Shown: positions 44,014-54,894 of the stretch, piece by piece
How positions within the stretch are numbered: the first letter of the stretch is position 1
Layout: each line of letters opens with the position of its first letter
DNA from: Bog-473 sp963779735
GTDB taxonomy: Bacteria; Actinomycetota; Acidimicrobiia; Acidimicrobiales; RAAP-2
Direction: 5' to 3'
DNA: 64,000 nucleotides
Assembly: GCA_963779735.1 (NCBI GenBank)
Contig: CAVZZJ010000002.1
Coordinates: forward strand, 372,001-436,000
Notes under the pieces: generated by a model
The model's input: only the letters and a program-made list of their open reading frames with translations
Told to the model about the DNA's origin: nothing
The model's database searches: none
Program-made: the position numbers and the translations under genes

Positions 44014-45476
44014 TAGCCGGCCTCGTCCTGCAGCGTCTTGGCCTTGGCCAGCACCGACTCGACCCCTCCGACATTGAGGAACGCCTGCTCGGGGATGCTG
44101 TCCAGCTCGCCGTTGACCAGAGCTTCAAACGACTCCACCGTCTCGTCGATCGGCACGAAGATGCCGGGGACGCCCGTGAAGACCTCGGCCACGAAGAAGG
44201 GCTGGGAGAGGAAACGTTGGATCTTGCGCGCCCGTGTCACGGTGACCCGGTCCTCCTCGGACAGCTCGTCCATGCCGAGAATGGCGATGATGTCCTGGAG
44301 CTCCTTGTACCGCTGCAGCACCTCCTGCACCCGCCGCGCCACGGCGTAGTGGCGCTCCCCGACGATCTCGGGGGACAAGATGTTCGACGTCGAGGCCAGG
44401 GGATCCACCGCCGGATAGATGCCCAGCGCGGCGATCTGACGTGAGAGCTCCGTGGTGGCGTCGAGGTGGGTGAAGGTGGTGAACGGCGCCGGGTCGGTGT
44501 AGTCGTCCGCCGGCACGTATACCGCCTGCAGGGATGTGATCGACTTCCCCTTGGTGGAGGTGATCCGCTCCTGGAGCTCACCCATCTCGTCGGCCAGCGT
44601 GGGCTGGTACCCCACGGCCGACGGCATGCGGCCTAGGAGCGTGGAGACCTCCGAGCCCGCCTGGACGAAGCGGAAGATGTTGTCCACGAAGAGCAACACG
44701 TCCTGGTGCTGCACGTCCCGGAAGTACTCCGCCATGGTGAGGGCGGCCAGGCCGACACGCAGGCGTACACCCGGAGGCTCGTCCATCTGGCCGTAGACCA
44801 GTGCGGCCTTGTCGATGACGCCCGACTCTTGCATCTCCAGCCACATGTCGGTGCCCTCACGGGTCCGCTCCCCCACGCCGGCGAAGACCGAGACGCCACC
44901 GTGCTGCTGGGCCACCCGGTGGATCATCTCTTGGATGATGACGGTCTTCCCCACCCCGGCACCCCCGAAGAGACCGATCTTGCCACCCTGGACATAGGGC
45001 TCGAGCAGGTCGACGACCTTAATCCCCGTCTCGAACATCAAGGACCTGGGTTCAAGCTGGTCGAATGCGGGCGCGCTGCGGTGGATCTCCCAGTAGTCGT
45101 CGACTCCCTCCACCCGATCGGTGTCGAGCGGCTGGCCGAGGACGTTGAAGACATGACCGAGGACGGCGTTGCCGACGGGGACGGTGATGCCCCGGCCCAG
45201 GTTGCGCACGGCTGCGCCGCGAACCAGGCCGTCGGTCTGCTGCATGCAGATGCAGCGCACCCGGCCCTCGCCGATCTGCTGGGCCACCTCCGCGGTGACC
45301 TGCAGGGTGGAGCCGTCAAGCTCAATGGTGAACTCGACGGCGTGGTTGATCTCGGGCAGTGCGTGCGGCGGGAACTCCACGTCGATGACGGGGCCGGCGA
45401 TGGATACGACGCGCCCATCTTCGAGTGTGCCCGCCGGGGTCGTGTCCTGATCTGCTGTGGTGGTCATTGTGGTCAA
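44013..45476 (-). CDS. atpD: ATP synthase beta subunit
   Basis: A 487-residue catalytic subunit of F1. The P-loop is GLFGGAGVGKTVIIQEMI, the catalytic Glu lies in GVGERTREG, and the DELSEED-type element is present as MDELSEEDR. The start ATG overlaps the atpG stop. The length is normal. Confidence 0.98.
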   Translation of the reverse strand: MTTMTTTADQDTTPAGTLEDGRVVSIAGPVIDVEFPPHALPEINHAVEFTIELDGSTLQVTAEVAQQIGEGRVRCICMQQTDGLVRGAAVRNLGRGITVPVGNAVLGHVFNVLGQPLDTDRVEGVDDYWEIHRSAPAFDQLEPRSLMFETGIKVVDLLEPYVQGGKIGLFGGAGVGKTVIIQEMIHRVAQQHGGVSVFAGVGERTREGTDMWLEMQESGVIDKAALVYGQMDEPPGVRLRVGLAALTMAEYFRDVQHQDVLLFVDNIFRFVQAGSEVSTLLGRMPSAVGYQPTLADEMGELQERITSTKGKSITSLQAVYVPADDYTDPAPFTTFTHLDATTELSRQIAALGIYPAVDPLASTSNILSPEIVGERHYAVARRVQEVLQRYKELQDIIAILGMDELSEEDRVTVTRARKIQRFLSQPFFVAEVFTGVPGIFVPIDETVESFEALVNGELDSIPEQAFLNVGGVESVLAKAKTLQDEAG

Positions 45477-46393
45477 GCTCCCTTCGACTGGCGAAGCGCC
45501 TCGGCGCCGCCGACGATTTCCATGATCTCGGTGGTGATGGAGTCCTGACGGGCGCGGTTCATGACGCGGGTCAGGGTGCGCACGAGCTCGTCCGCGTTCT
45601 CGGTCGCGGCCGCCATGGCCCGTTGCTGGGCGGTGAAGAACGAGGCCGACCCTTCGAGCAGGGCCGAGAAGATCTCCGATTCGGCCGCCCGCGGGGCCAG
45701 TTCGGCCAGCAGCTTCTCCGGCTCGGGTTCGAACTCCGTGTACCCGACGGCGCGGACGCCCGGTCGGTTGTCGGTCCCGCTCTCCGCCACCTCACCGGCG
45801 CTCGGGAGCGGGAGGGGAAGCATCTGCAACACCTCGACCCGCTGTGTTCCGGCCGAGATGAAGCGGGTCGAGACCAACTGCACCAGGTCCATCTCGCCCG
45901 CCACGAAGGGCGCGGTCACCACGTTGGCGACCTCGCGGGCGTCATCGAACACGGGACGATCGGCGATCCCGGCAAAGGAGTGCTCGGTCTCGATGCCCCG
46001 GTAGCGGAAGTAGGGCGGCGCCTTCTTGCCCACGGTCCACAACCTCACGGTGGCGCCGTCGCGGATGTGGTCGGCCACCAGGCGCTCGGTCGCCCGCAGG
46101 ACGCCCGAGTTGTAGGAGCCGGCCAGGCCGCGGTCGCCCACGATGGCCAGGACGCCCACGCGGGTCGGCGACTCGGGCGTCCCCAGTAGCTTCCTGGCCG
46201 CCGTCGGATCGGCCGCGGCCGTTATCCGCAGGATCCTCGTCATGCCGAGGCGGTAGGGCCGGTTGGCGGCGATGCGCGCCTGGGCGCGCACGATCCGCGA
46301 CGCGGCGATCAGCTCCATGGCCTTGGTGATCTTCCTGGTGGACTGCACGCTGCGGATCCGCCGCCGCAGGACGCGCTCTTGGCCTCCGGCCAT
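45473..46393 (-). CDS. atpG: ATP synthase gamma subunit
   Basis: A 306-residue rotor-shaft subunit. The N-terminal coiled coil (RRIRSVQSTRKITKAMELIA) and the C-terminal helix (ELVRTLTRVMNRARQDSITT) are conserved, with GDRGLAGSYNSG in the middle domain. It lies three bases after atpA. Confidence 0.96.
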   Translation of the reverse strand: MAGGQERVLRRRIRSVQSTRKITKAMELIAASRIVRAQARIAANRPYRLGMTRILRITAAADPTAARKLLGTPESPTRVGVLAIVGDRGLAGSYNSGVLRATERLVADHIRDGATVRLWTVGKKAPPYFRYRGIETEHSFAGIADRPVFDDAREVANVVTAPFVAGEMDLVQLVSTRFISAGTQRVEVLQMLPLPLPSAGEVAESGTDNRPGVRAVGYTEFEPEPEKLLAELAPRAAESEIFSALLEGSASFFTAQQRAMAAATENADELVRTLTRVMNRARQDSITTEIMEIVGGAEALRQSKGA

Positions 46394-46396
46394 GGA

Positions 46397-47920
46397 TCAG
46401 TCGACCTTCCCGGTGTCGAAGCCCTCCAGGAATGAGGTCAGTCCCCGGTCCAGCTCGTCGCCGTCGGGCAGCGTTCCCTTGGTGCGGATCGTCTCCAGAA
46501 CCGACGCGTGGTTGCCCTTGAAGTACTCCACCAGCTCGGTGGCGAAACGCTGCACCTCGGGCACGGGCACCGAGTCGACCCAGCCCCTGGTGCCGGCGTA
46601 GATCACCAGCACCTGCTCCTCGACCGGTACGGGGGCGTTCTGAGGCTGCTTGAGCAGCTCGGTCAGGCGGTAGCCCCGGTCGAGCTGGGCCTGGGAGACC
46701 TTGTCGAGCTCCGAGCCGAAGGTGGCGAACGCCTCGAGCTCGCGGAACTGGGCCAGGTCGAGCTTTAGGGTTCCCGACACCTGCTTCATCGCCTTGACCT
46801 GGGCCGCGCTTCCCACCCGGCTCACCGAGTTGCCGACGTTGATGGCCGGACGGATGCCGGAGTTGAAGAGGTCGGACTCCAAGAAGACCTGGCCATCGGT
46901 GATGGAGATGACGTTGGTCGGGATGTAGGCCGATATGTCCCCCGCCTTGGTCTCAATGACCGGTAGCGCGGTGAGCGAGCCACCGCCAAGAGCGTCGGAG
47001 AGTTTGGCGGCCCGTTCGAGGAGGCGGGAGTGCAGGTAGAAGACGTCGCCCGGATAGGCCTCACGCCCCGGTGGGCGGCGCAGGAGGAGCGAGACGGAAC
47101 GGTACGCCTCGGCCTGCTTGGAGAGGTCGTCGTAAATGATCAGCGCGTGCTCGCCGCTCTCCATCCAGTGCTGCCCCATGGCGCAACCCGCATAGGGGGC
47201 GAGGTACTTGAACGGCGCCGGATCCCCGGCCGAGGCCACCACCACCACGGTGTACTCCAGGGCCTGATGCGCCTCGAGGGTGGCCACCGTCTGGGCCACC
47301 GAGGAGTTCTTCTGCCCCACCGCCACGTAAATGCACTTCATCCCCTGGCCGGCCTGGTTGATGATGGTGTCGACGGCCACCGTGGTCTTGCCCGTCTTGC
47401 GGTCGCCGATGATGAGCTCGCGCTGACCCCTCCCGATCGGGGTCATGGCGTCTATGGCCTTGATCCCGGTCTGCATGGGCTCGGACACCGGTTGACGGCC
47501 GACGATGCCCGGCGCCTGGACCTCCATGCGGCGTGACTCGGTACTCTTGATCGGGCCCTTGCCGTCAATCGGCTCGCCCAGGGCGTTGACCACCCGACCG
47601 AGCAGAGCGTCACCCACCGGCACGGTCTGGATCCGCCCCGTGGCCTTGACCGTCTGCTCCTCCTCGAGGTTGTCCACCTCACCCAGGACGACGGCTCCGA
47701 TGGTGTCCTCGTCGAGGTTCAGGGCCAGGCCGAGTGTCCCGTCCTCGAACTCGAGCAGCTCGTTCACCGCGGCGCCGGGCAGCCCCGACACGCGGGCGAT
47801 CCCGTCGCCCACCTCCACGATCCGGCCGATCTGCTCGGTCCCGACCACCGGGGTGTACTCCTCCACGTTGCGCTCCAGCGCCGCGGTGATCTCACTGGCG
47901 TCGATCGTCAGTTCTGCCAT
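46397..47920 (-). CDS. atpA: ATP synthase alpha subunit
   Basis: A 507-residue regulatory nucleotide-binding subunit of F1. The P-loop is IIGDRKTGKTTVAVDTI, and the alpha-subunit signature PAINVGNSVSRVG is present. The ATG overlaps the atpH stop (TGATG). Confidence 0.98.
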   Translation of the reverse strand: MAELTIDASEITAALERNVEEYTPVVGTEQIGRIVEVGDGIARVSGLPGAAVNELLEFEDGTLGLALNLDEDTIGAVVLGEVDNLEEEQTVKATGRIQTVPVGDALLGRVVNALGEPIDGKGPIKSTESRRMEVQAPGIVGRQPVSEPMQTGIKAIDAMTPIGRGQRELIIGDRKTGKTTVAVDTIINQAGQGMKCIYVAVGQKNSSVAQTVATLEAHQALEYTVVVVASAGDPAPFKYLAPYAGCAMGQHWMESGEHALIIYDDLSKQAEAYRSVSLLLRRPPGREAYPGDVFYLHSRLLERAAKLSDALGGGSLTALPVIETKAGDISAYIPTNVISITDGQVFLESDLFNSGIRPAINVGNSVSRVGSAAQVKAMKQVSGTLKLDLAQFRELEAFATFGSELDKVSQAQLDRGYRLTELLKQPQNAPVPVEEQVLVIYAGTRGWVDSVPVPEVQRFATELVEYFKGNHASVLETIRTKGTLPDGDELDRGLTSFLEGFDTGKVD

Positions 47921-48873
47921 CAGCCTGCTCCCTCTGTCTGTGTCGTCGTTCCGTTCGGCCGGGCCGCCCCGGTGTGGAAACCCCTGTCCTCCCAGCCGCC
48001 GGGGTTGAGATGCTCGCGCAGGGCGTCGAGCCTTCCCCGTGCGCTGGCGTCCACCTGCAGGTCACCGATGCGAATGACGGCCCCGCTGAGCAGCGCCTCG
48101 TCGATGGAGATCTGGAGCTCGACCGGCGCGCCGGCCAGCCTAGCGAGCGAGTCGGAGAGCGTCGTGCGCTGAGCTTCCTCAATGGGCGCCGCCGCCCGCA
48201 CCCTCGCGATCCGCCATCCGCGGGCCTTGGCCGTCTGCTCGACCAACCAGTCCAGGGTGCCAACGAAGTCCCGGGCCCTGCCCCCGGCCACGGCGTAGCG
48301 GACCACCGAGACGGTGCTCTGCGGCACCTTGCCCTCCAGCAGCTGGGTTACGAGGGCCTGCCGGGCTTCCATCGCCAGGTCGCGATCGGTCAGGGCGGAA
48401 CGCAACGCGGGGGTGGCCGCGACAATCCGGGCGAAGCGGAAGAGGGCGTCTTCGAGGGACTCCAGCTCGGCGTAGGAGAGATCTTCGAAAATGGCGTCGG
48501 CGAACCCACCGACCCGTTGACGGGCCTGCACCAGGCCCAGTGGGGCCTCTTCGAACTCCTGACCCTCCGCGACGTGACGGGCGCGGGTGGCGATCCATCC
48601 GACGGCGGAGGGGACCTCGGGCGCGGGCACGGCGGAACAGGCGAACGCCGCCAGTCGGCGTGCCAGCTCCGACACCTTGCCTTCGAGAAGGTCGAGCATC
48701 ACGGCGCGCCGGACCGGGCCGCGTATCGTGGTATCGGTCAGCGCCACGCGCAGCGGCGCGTTCTCCTGCAGCAGATGCACGATCGAGTCGAGGTCGTCGA
48801 CCAGCCCCTGGAGCGAAGCAGGGCCCACCGCCTCTAGGACCGCGGCGGTATACCCCTGAAGGGTTGCGTTCAC
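47920..48873 (-). CDS. atpH: ATP synthase delta subunit, enlarged
   Basis: A 317-residue peripheral-stalk subunit, against about 180 in most bacteria. The C-terminal part (VELQISIDEALLSGAVIRIG) is the normal delta end. The N-terminal helical domain appears twice: a first unit (about 8-80, PLRVALTDTTIRGP, LLEGKVSELARRL) and a second (about 135-215, ALRSALTDRDLAME, LLEGKVPQSTVSV). Mycobacterial delta is enlarged by fusion to a b-like helix; here the extra part looks instead like duplication of the delta helical domain. Confidence 0.9.
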   Translation of the reverse strand: MNATLQGYTAAVLEAVGPASLQGLVDDLDSIVHLLQENAPLRVALTDTTIRGPVRRAVMLDLLEGKVSELARRLAAFACSAVPAPEVPSAVGWIATRARHVAEGQEFEEAPLGLVQARQRVGGFADAIFEDLSYAELESLEDALFRFARIVAATPALRSALTDRDLAMEARQALVTQLLEGKVPQSTVSVVRYAVAGGRARDFVGTLDWLVEQTAKARGWRIARVRAAAPIEEAQRTTLSDSLARLAGAPVELQISIDEALLSGAVIRIGDLQVDASARGRLDALREHLNPGGWEDRGFHTGAARPNGTTTQTEGAG

Positions 48874-49379
48874 TGGCGCGCCCCGGAACTGGCGGCCGGG
48901 TCGCCAGCGGCATCGGCCCGCAGCGCGCTCACCGCTTCTTCAATGAGGTCGTGGTGGGCCTCGGCACTGACCTCACGTTCGATGACCCGCTCGACCACGT
49001 CCAGGACGATCTCACCCAAGCGGTTCGCCGCTTCATCGACGGCGCGCTGGCGGGCCAGGGCCACCTCGGCCTCGGCGCTCCCGACGATGCGCTCGAACTC
49101 CGCCTGGCCCCTGGCCTGCGCATCGACTCGGACCTGCTCGGCGGTCCGGTTGGCCTGGGCCACGATCTCCTGGGCCGTCTGTCGTGTCTCTTCGAGCACG
49201 GCATGACGCTCGTCGTCGGCGGCCATGGCATCGGCGCGCGCCTGGTCGGCCGCGTCGAGCGAGGCGCGGATCTGCTCCTGCTTTTTCGCCATGGCCGCAA
49301 GGAGCAGCGGCCATACCTTCTTCCAGATGATGTAGAGCAGGATGACGGAGACGATCAGCTCAATGATGAAGCTGGTCAC
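48870..49379 (-). CDS. atpF: ATP synthase b subunit, second copy
   Basis: A 169-residue stator subunit. One N-terminal membrane helix (FIIELIVSVILLYIIWKKVW) is followed by a long Ala/Glu/Arg-rich coiled coil. It is closely similar to the gene just upstream from residue ~35 onward (ASLDAADQARADA and the AQANRTAE segment), and both end ASSGARQ. The start overlaps the stop of that copy. The pair could assemble as a b/b' heterodimer. Confidence 0.9.
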   Translation of the reverse strand: MTSFIIELIVSVILLYIIWKKVWPLLLAAMAKKQEQIRASLDAADQARADAMAADDERHAVLEETRQTAQEIVAQANRTAEQVRVDAQARGQAEFERIVGSAEAEVALARQRAVDEAANRLGEIVLDVVERVIEREVSAEAHHDLIEEAVSALRADAAGDPAASSGARQ

Positions 49380-49915
49380 TGGCGGGCTCCGGAACTGGCG
49401 GCCGCGCTGGCGGCCGCATCGGAGTGCAGGGCACTGACCGCTTCGGTAATGAGGTCCTGGTGGGCCTCGGCACTGACCGGACGCCCGATGACACGCTCGA
49501 CCACGTCCATGGCAATCTCGCCCAGACGGTTCGACGCCTCCTCGACGGCGCGCTGGCGGGCCAGTGCCACCTCGGCCTCGGCCCCGCCGACGATGCGCTC
49601 GAACTCCGCCTGCCCTCGGGCCTGCGCGTCGACGTGTACCGCCTCTGCCGTCCGGTTGGCCTGCGCCACAACCTCCCGGGCCGTCTGACGTGCCTCTTCG
49701 AGCACGGCACGGCGCTCGTCGTCGGCGGCCGAGGCGTCGGCGCGCGCCTGGTCGGCCGCGTCGAGCGAGGCGCGGATCCGCTCCTGCCGCTCCGCCATCG
49801 CCCCGGTGATCGGCGGGATGATCTTCTTCCCCATGATGACGATCAGGACGACGAAGACAATCAGCTCAACGAAGAATGTCCCATTTGGGAGAAGGAAGAT
49901 GCCTGCTGTTGTCAT
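49376..49915 (-). CDS. atpF: ATP synthase b subunit, first copy
   Basis: A 179-residue b subunit with a membrane helix (FFVELIVFVVLIVIMGKKI) and the same coiled coil as the following paralogue. The N-terminal ~30 residues differ most between the copies, while the soluble parts are near duplicates. Two b-type genes are usual in cyanobacteria and alphaproteobacteria but not in most Actinomycetota. It lies 72 bases after atpE. Confidence 0.92.
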   Translation of the reverse strand: MTTAGIFLLPNGTFFVELIVFVVLIVIMGKKIIPPITGAMAERQERIRASLDAADQARADASAADDERRAVLEEARQTAREVVAQANRTAEAVHVDAQARGQAEFERIVGGAEAEVALARQRAVEEASNRLGEIAMDVVERVIGRPVSAEAHQDLITEAVSALHSDAAASAAASSGARQ

Positions 49916-49987
49916 GATGCTCTCGGTCTCCGGTGACTATCCGGCACGTTGACGGTGGACGTCGGCTCGCGGGGCGGGAACTGCGGC

Positions 49988-50260
49988 CTACTTGACGCTC
50001 TTGGCGGCGAAGACGTAGACGAACACCACCATGAACAGCAGGTTGATGAAGTACATGGCCTCCACCAGACCTACGGTCAAGAAGAAGTACTGACGGGCCT
50101 TGGCCTCGATCTCGGGCTGTCGCGCGATGGCGGCGATGGTCTGCGAACCGGCCAGGCCGTCACCCACGGCGGCGCCGATGGCGCCGCCACCGAGGGCCAG
50201 GCCGCCACCGACCAGCGCACCGGCGATGCGTATCGAGCTTTCTACTGTATCTGCTGCCAT
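49988..50260 (-). CDS. atpE: ATP synthase c subunit
   Basis: A 90-residue two-helix rotor-ring subunit. The polar loop is RQPE, and the ion-binding Glu is in GLVEAMYFINLL. The Glu is followed by Ala rather than Ser/Thr and no Gln partner is seen in helix 1, so proton coupling is expected rather than sodium. Confidence 0.96.
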   Translation of the reverse strand: MAADTVESSIRIAGALVGGGLALGGGAIGAAVGDGLAGSQTIAAIARQPEIEAKARQYFFLTVGLVEAMYFINLLFMVVFVYVFAAKSVK

Positions 50261-50314
50261 CTTTCTCTCCTTTGTCGAGAACTGCTTAGATCGATTGAAC
50301 GGGGATGGGGCGCG

Positions 50315-51055
50315 TCAGGCGGCCTGGTGCTCGTCCGTGCTCATGCCCATGCCGAGGTACATGATCGTGAGCAGGGCGAAGATGAAGGCCTGGATGGCGC
50401 CGATGAACAGCTCGTCGAAGGGCTTCCATATGGCCAGGCCGATCCAGGACAGGTAGGGCGGGATCAGGGTCACGATCACGGTGATCATCAGGACACCCGA
50501 GAAGATGTTCCCGAAGAGTCGAAAGGTCATGGTGATCGGCTTGGTGATCTCCTCGATGATGTTGATCGGGACAAGTGCGGCATAGGGCGTGGCGTAGTGC
50601 TTGAGGTATCCCTTGAAGCCTCGGGTCCTGACCGAGTTGTAGTGGACCAAGACAATGACGGTGAGGGCCATGGCCAGCGGCAGGTTCACGTCACCGGTGG
50701 GTGGGGCCAGAAAGCCCGGGTCGCCGCTCGGGACGAAGGCGAGCCAGTTGCAGACGAGGATGAAGATGCCGACGCTGACGCCCAGGCCGACGAAGCGCCG
50801 ACCCTGGGGTCCGATGGCCGAGTCGGCCAGGTCCGAGACCTGCTCGGTGACTGTCTCCCAGAAGAGTTGCAGTTTCCCAGGTACGCCTGAAGTGATCTTG
50901 TGCACCATCACAAAGCCCAAGGTCAGCACGATTGCAGCGGCGATCAGGGTGGTCCATACGACATCGAGATCGATCGTCAGACCGCCGACGTGCACGACGC
51001 CCCGGTGATTCCCGATGGTGATGTTGCCGCTGGCCAGCAGGAAGTTCCTACTCAT
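50315..51055 (-). CDS. atpB: ATP synthase a subunit
   Basis: A 246-residue proton-channel subunit with five to six membrane helices. The essential Arg is in PITMTFRLFGNIFSG, and the C-terminal GAIQAFIFALLTIMYLG is typical. It overlaps the atpI-like gene by four bases. Confidence 0.95.
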   Translation of the reverse strand: MSRNFLLASGNITIGNHRGVVHVGGLTIDLDVVWTTLIAAAIVLTLGFVMVHKITSGVPGKLQLFWETVTEQVSDLADSAIGPQGRRFVGLGVSVGIFILVCNWLAFVPSGDPGFLAPPTGDVNLPLAMALTVIVLVHYNSVRTRGFKGYLKHYATPYAALVPINIIEEITKPITMTFRLFGNIFSGVLMITVIVTLIPPYLSWIGLAIWKPFDELFIGAIQAFIFALLTIMYLGMGMSTDEHQAA

Positions 51056-51462
51056 TGCAGTCCCTGGCTGACCACGATCCGTCCTACGTTGACCACGAAG
51101 AGCATCTGGAAGATGACGAGCCCGATCACCGCGCCGATCCCCAACGGCGCGTTCAAGAACACGAGACCAATGGCGATCGCCGTGATCACACCCAGGCGGG
51201 TGACGCTCTTGGTGCCCATGGCCCGCCGTTGCGCCTTCTTGCTCTCTCCCTTGGTCTGGACCTTCGCCACCCCGGCATCGAGAAAGCGCAAATTGACGAT
51301 CGCCATGCCCAGCCCGATGGCTATCCCGAGGGCCGCCAACGGCGCCGCCACGAAGAGGGCGACGATGATGGCGCCACCCCCGACGATCAGGGCCGACACC
51401 ACGGTGCGGCGCAACACCTTCGCCAGGGCCGTGCCCTCGAGGTCCGAGAGACCCGACATCAT
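51052..51462 (-). CDS. ATP synthase subunit I-like membrane protein
   Basis: A 136-residue protein with four predicted helices (LIVGGGAIIVALFVAAPLAA, LGIAIGLGMAIVNLRFL, the segment SVTRLGVITAIAIGLVFL, and IGAVIGLVIFQMLFVVNV). Its place directly before atpB matches AtpI-type assembly proteins. Overlaps of four bases with atpB suggest translational coupling. Confidence 0.78.
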   Translation of the reverse strand: MMSGLSDLEGTALAKVLRRTVVSALIVGGGAIIVALFVAAPLAALGIAIGLGMAIVNLRFLDAGVAKVQTKGESKKAQRRAMGTKSVTRLGVITAIAIGLVFLNAPLGIGAVIGLVIFQMLFVVNVGRIVVSQGLQ

Positions 51463-51478
51463 GCCCCCACGGCTCCGC

Positions 51479-51718
51479 TCAGAGATACCTGCGGATCTGG
51501 CCCACGACGAAGAGCGCGGCTGCGGTCACTCCGAGGATCAGACCCACTATCAGCATCGCCGGCGCCGTGTGCCAGGCACTGTCCGCCCACAGCCCCAGAG
51601 CGACGCCGATGCCGACGCACACCGCGATGGTCAGGCCCATCCCCAGGAAGGCCGCTACCCCCGGCAGGGGCTTCATCCCGTCCCCCGGCTCTTGCTCCAC
51701 GGGACCCTGCTCGGTCAC
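51479..51718 (-). CDS. AtpZ/AtpI-like small membrane protein
   Basis: A 79-residue protein with two helices (VAAFLGMGLTIAVCVGIGVA and MLIVGLILGVTAAALFVV), with GLWADSAWHTAP between them. This fits AtpZ-type F1Fo accessory proteins (GxxLGxxxD pattern). It begins at GTG 51718 and opens the atp operon. The longer open frame 51459-51758 is in a different frame and is not supported. Confidence 0.75.
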   Translation of the reverse strand: MTEQGPVEQEPGDGMKPLPGVAAFLGMGLTIAVCVGIGVALGLWADSAWHTAPAMLIVGLILGVTAAALFVVGQIRRYL

Positions 51719-51914
51719 TTGTCCGGGCGCGCACGGCAGAGGCTACTTGACCACACATACGAAAATCGATCCTTTACGCGGTGCGTGGCGCGCCGGAGTC
51801 CTTCGGCCGATCGCCCGGAATGGGGGCGTCGAACGAGGCGAGGTGGACGGGGTACACGGCCATTATCATCGCACTCCGCTCCAGATGGCGTCCAAACGAT
51901 TCCCTAGGCCACGG

Positions 51915-53108
51915 TCAGGGGAACTGCAGTACCTCGGCCGAACCGTCGGTGCCCGGCGATCCGGGCCTCGTCCCGTTGGAGGTGGCGCCACCGCTTTCGT
52001 CCACGTCGTCGTTGCCCTTTCGCAACCCGGGGTGGAACAGGGTGTACAGCCCGACCCCGAGGGCGGCGGCGCCCAACGGGATGAAGGCGTTGGCACGGTG
52101 CATGAACAGGGGAAAGAGGAGAAACCCCGAGAGGACGGCGGTCCAGGCCCACAGGATGAGCACGCTCCGCCGTGGCCCGTGGCCCAGCCGCAGCAGCCGA
52201 TGGTGGATGTGCTCCTTGTCCGGCGTGTGGAAGCTGGTTCCACGGGCCGTCCGCCGGACAAAGGCGAACGCCATGTCGACGATCGGCACACCCAGGATGA
52301 AGAAGGGGATGAAGAGGGGGGCAAAGAAGAAGTAGGTCTCCCCGCTGGTACCCACGGGAACCCGCCCGCCGATCACCATGGTGGCGGCGGCCATGAGTAT
52401 TCCCAGGAAATGGGCGCCGGCATCGCCCATGAAGAGCCGCGCCGGACTGAAGTTGAACGGAAGAAAGCCCAGGCAGATCCCGCAGGCGATGACGGCGACC
52501 AAGGGGCCTACGTTGTCCCCGTCGAGGATTCCGAGTCCCGTGAGCCGGAGCCCGTATATCGCCAGCGCTCCCGCCCCGATGGCCACCACCCCGGCGGCCA
52601 GACCGTCCAGCCCGTCGATGAAGTTGATGGCGTTGGTCAGTGCGATGACCCAGGCGGCCGTGATGAGCGGGATAACCCCCGGGGTCAGTACGAACGATCC
52701 GGCCAAGGGGATCCTGAACTCCCACATCGTGACGCCGAAGAAGTACAGGATGCTGGCCGCCAGGACCTGCCCGGCCATCTTGGCCGGAGCCGACATGTCC
52801 CTCACGTCGTCGATGAGACCGACGATGAACATGGCGCCCGCAGCCAGCACCACCCCCAGCATCTCCGGGGAGTCGGTGAAGATCGGCCGCAGGGCCGGGA
52901 CGGCTGCGGCAAAGAGCACGGCAACCAGAAAGCCGAGGAACATGGCGGCGCCCCCGCCGTAGGGGATGGGCCTGGTGTGCATGTTGCGCTCGTTGGGCAG
53001 GGCCACGTAGCCCACGCGGACCGAGAGCCGGCGGGCCGGCACCGTCAGGGCGGCGGTAGCTACCGCCGCCACGACCAGCACCAGACCGTACCAACCGATG
53101 TCGGGCAC
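51915..53108 (-). CDS. Undecaprenyl-phosphate GlcNAc-1-phosphate transferase-like protein (WecA/TagO type)
   Basis: A 397-residue polytopic membrane enzyme of the MraY/WecA family that starts polymer synthesis on the lipid carrier. Motifs are GGGAAMFLGF, FIVGLIDDVRDM (DDxxD), TNAINFIDGLDGLAAG, LFMGDAGAHFLG and the cytoplasmic DKEHIHHRLLRLGHG, which is WecA-like rather than MraY-like. It ends in a polar tail of about 40 residues. Usual neighbours in actinobacteria are the atp operon and sua5, as here. Confidence 0.9.
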   Translation of the reverse strand: MPDIGWYGLVLVVAAVATAALTVPARRLSVRVGYVALPNERNMHTRPIPYGGGAAMFLGFLVAVLFAAAVPALRPIFTDSPEMLGVVLAAGAMFIVGLIDDVRDMSAPAKMAGQVLAASILYFFGVTMWEFRIPLAGSFVLTPGVIPLITAAWVIALTNAINFIDGLDGLAAGVVAIGAGALAIYGLRLTGLGILDGDNVGPLVAVIACGICLGFLPFNFSPARLFMGDAGAHFLGILMAAATMVIGGRVPVGTSGETYFFFAPLFIPFFILGVPIVDMAFAFVRRTARGTSFHTPDKEHIHHRLLRLGHGPRRSVLILWAWTAVLSGFLLFPLFMHRANAFIPLGAAALGVGLYTLFHPGLRKGNDDVDESGGATSNGTRPGSPGTDGSAEVLQFP

Positions 53109-53110
53109 TC

Positions 53111-54390
<1,280 letters not shown>

Positions 54391-54394
<4 letters not shown>

Positions 54395-54867
54395 GGAATT
54401 CCTCCGCTGTCATGGACGAGATCTCGGTCCAGGCTGGCCAGTTTGGCGATCCGGACGTCATGGCGGCCCCGCTCTTCGGGAGCCGAGAGGAAGGCCACCA
54501 GGGCCTCGACGGCCACGGCGGAGCCCACCACGCGGCTTCCGAGGCAGACGACGTTGGCGTGGTTGTGCCGGCGGGCCAGGGCGGCCGTGGTCACGTCGTG
54601 CACGACCGCCGCCCGGATCCCCGCAATCTTGTTGGCCGCCATGGCGATGCCGATCCCCGAGCCGCAGGTGCACACGCCCAGATCCACGTCGCCGCCGGCG
54701 ACCGCACGACCCACGGCGGCGCCGAAGTCGGGGTAGTCAACGGACCGCTCCGGGCCGTCGGTCCCTACGTCGCGCACCTCGTGGCCCCGTTGCGCCAACT
54801 CGGCCTTTAAGATCTCTTTGAGAGCAAAGCCGGCGTGATCCGAGCCGAACGCGACGCGCATGGGCAT
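54391..54867 (-). CDS. rpiB: Ribose-5-phosphate isomerase B
   Basis: A 158-residue RpiB/LacAB-type isomerase. The N-terminus is VAFGSDHAGFALKE, the active-site Cys is in VCTCGSGIGIAMAANK, and CLGSRVVG follows. The length is normal. Confidence 0.94.
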
Positions 54868-54894
54868 GGAGTCTACCGAGCGGCCAGGGCGGCC

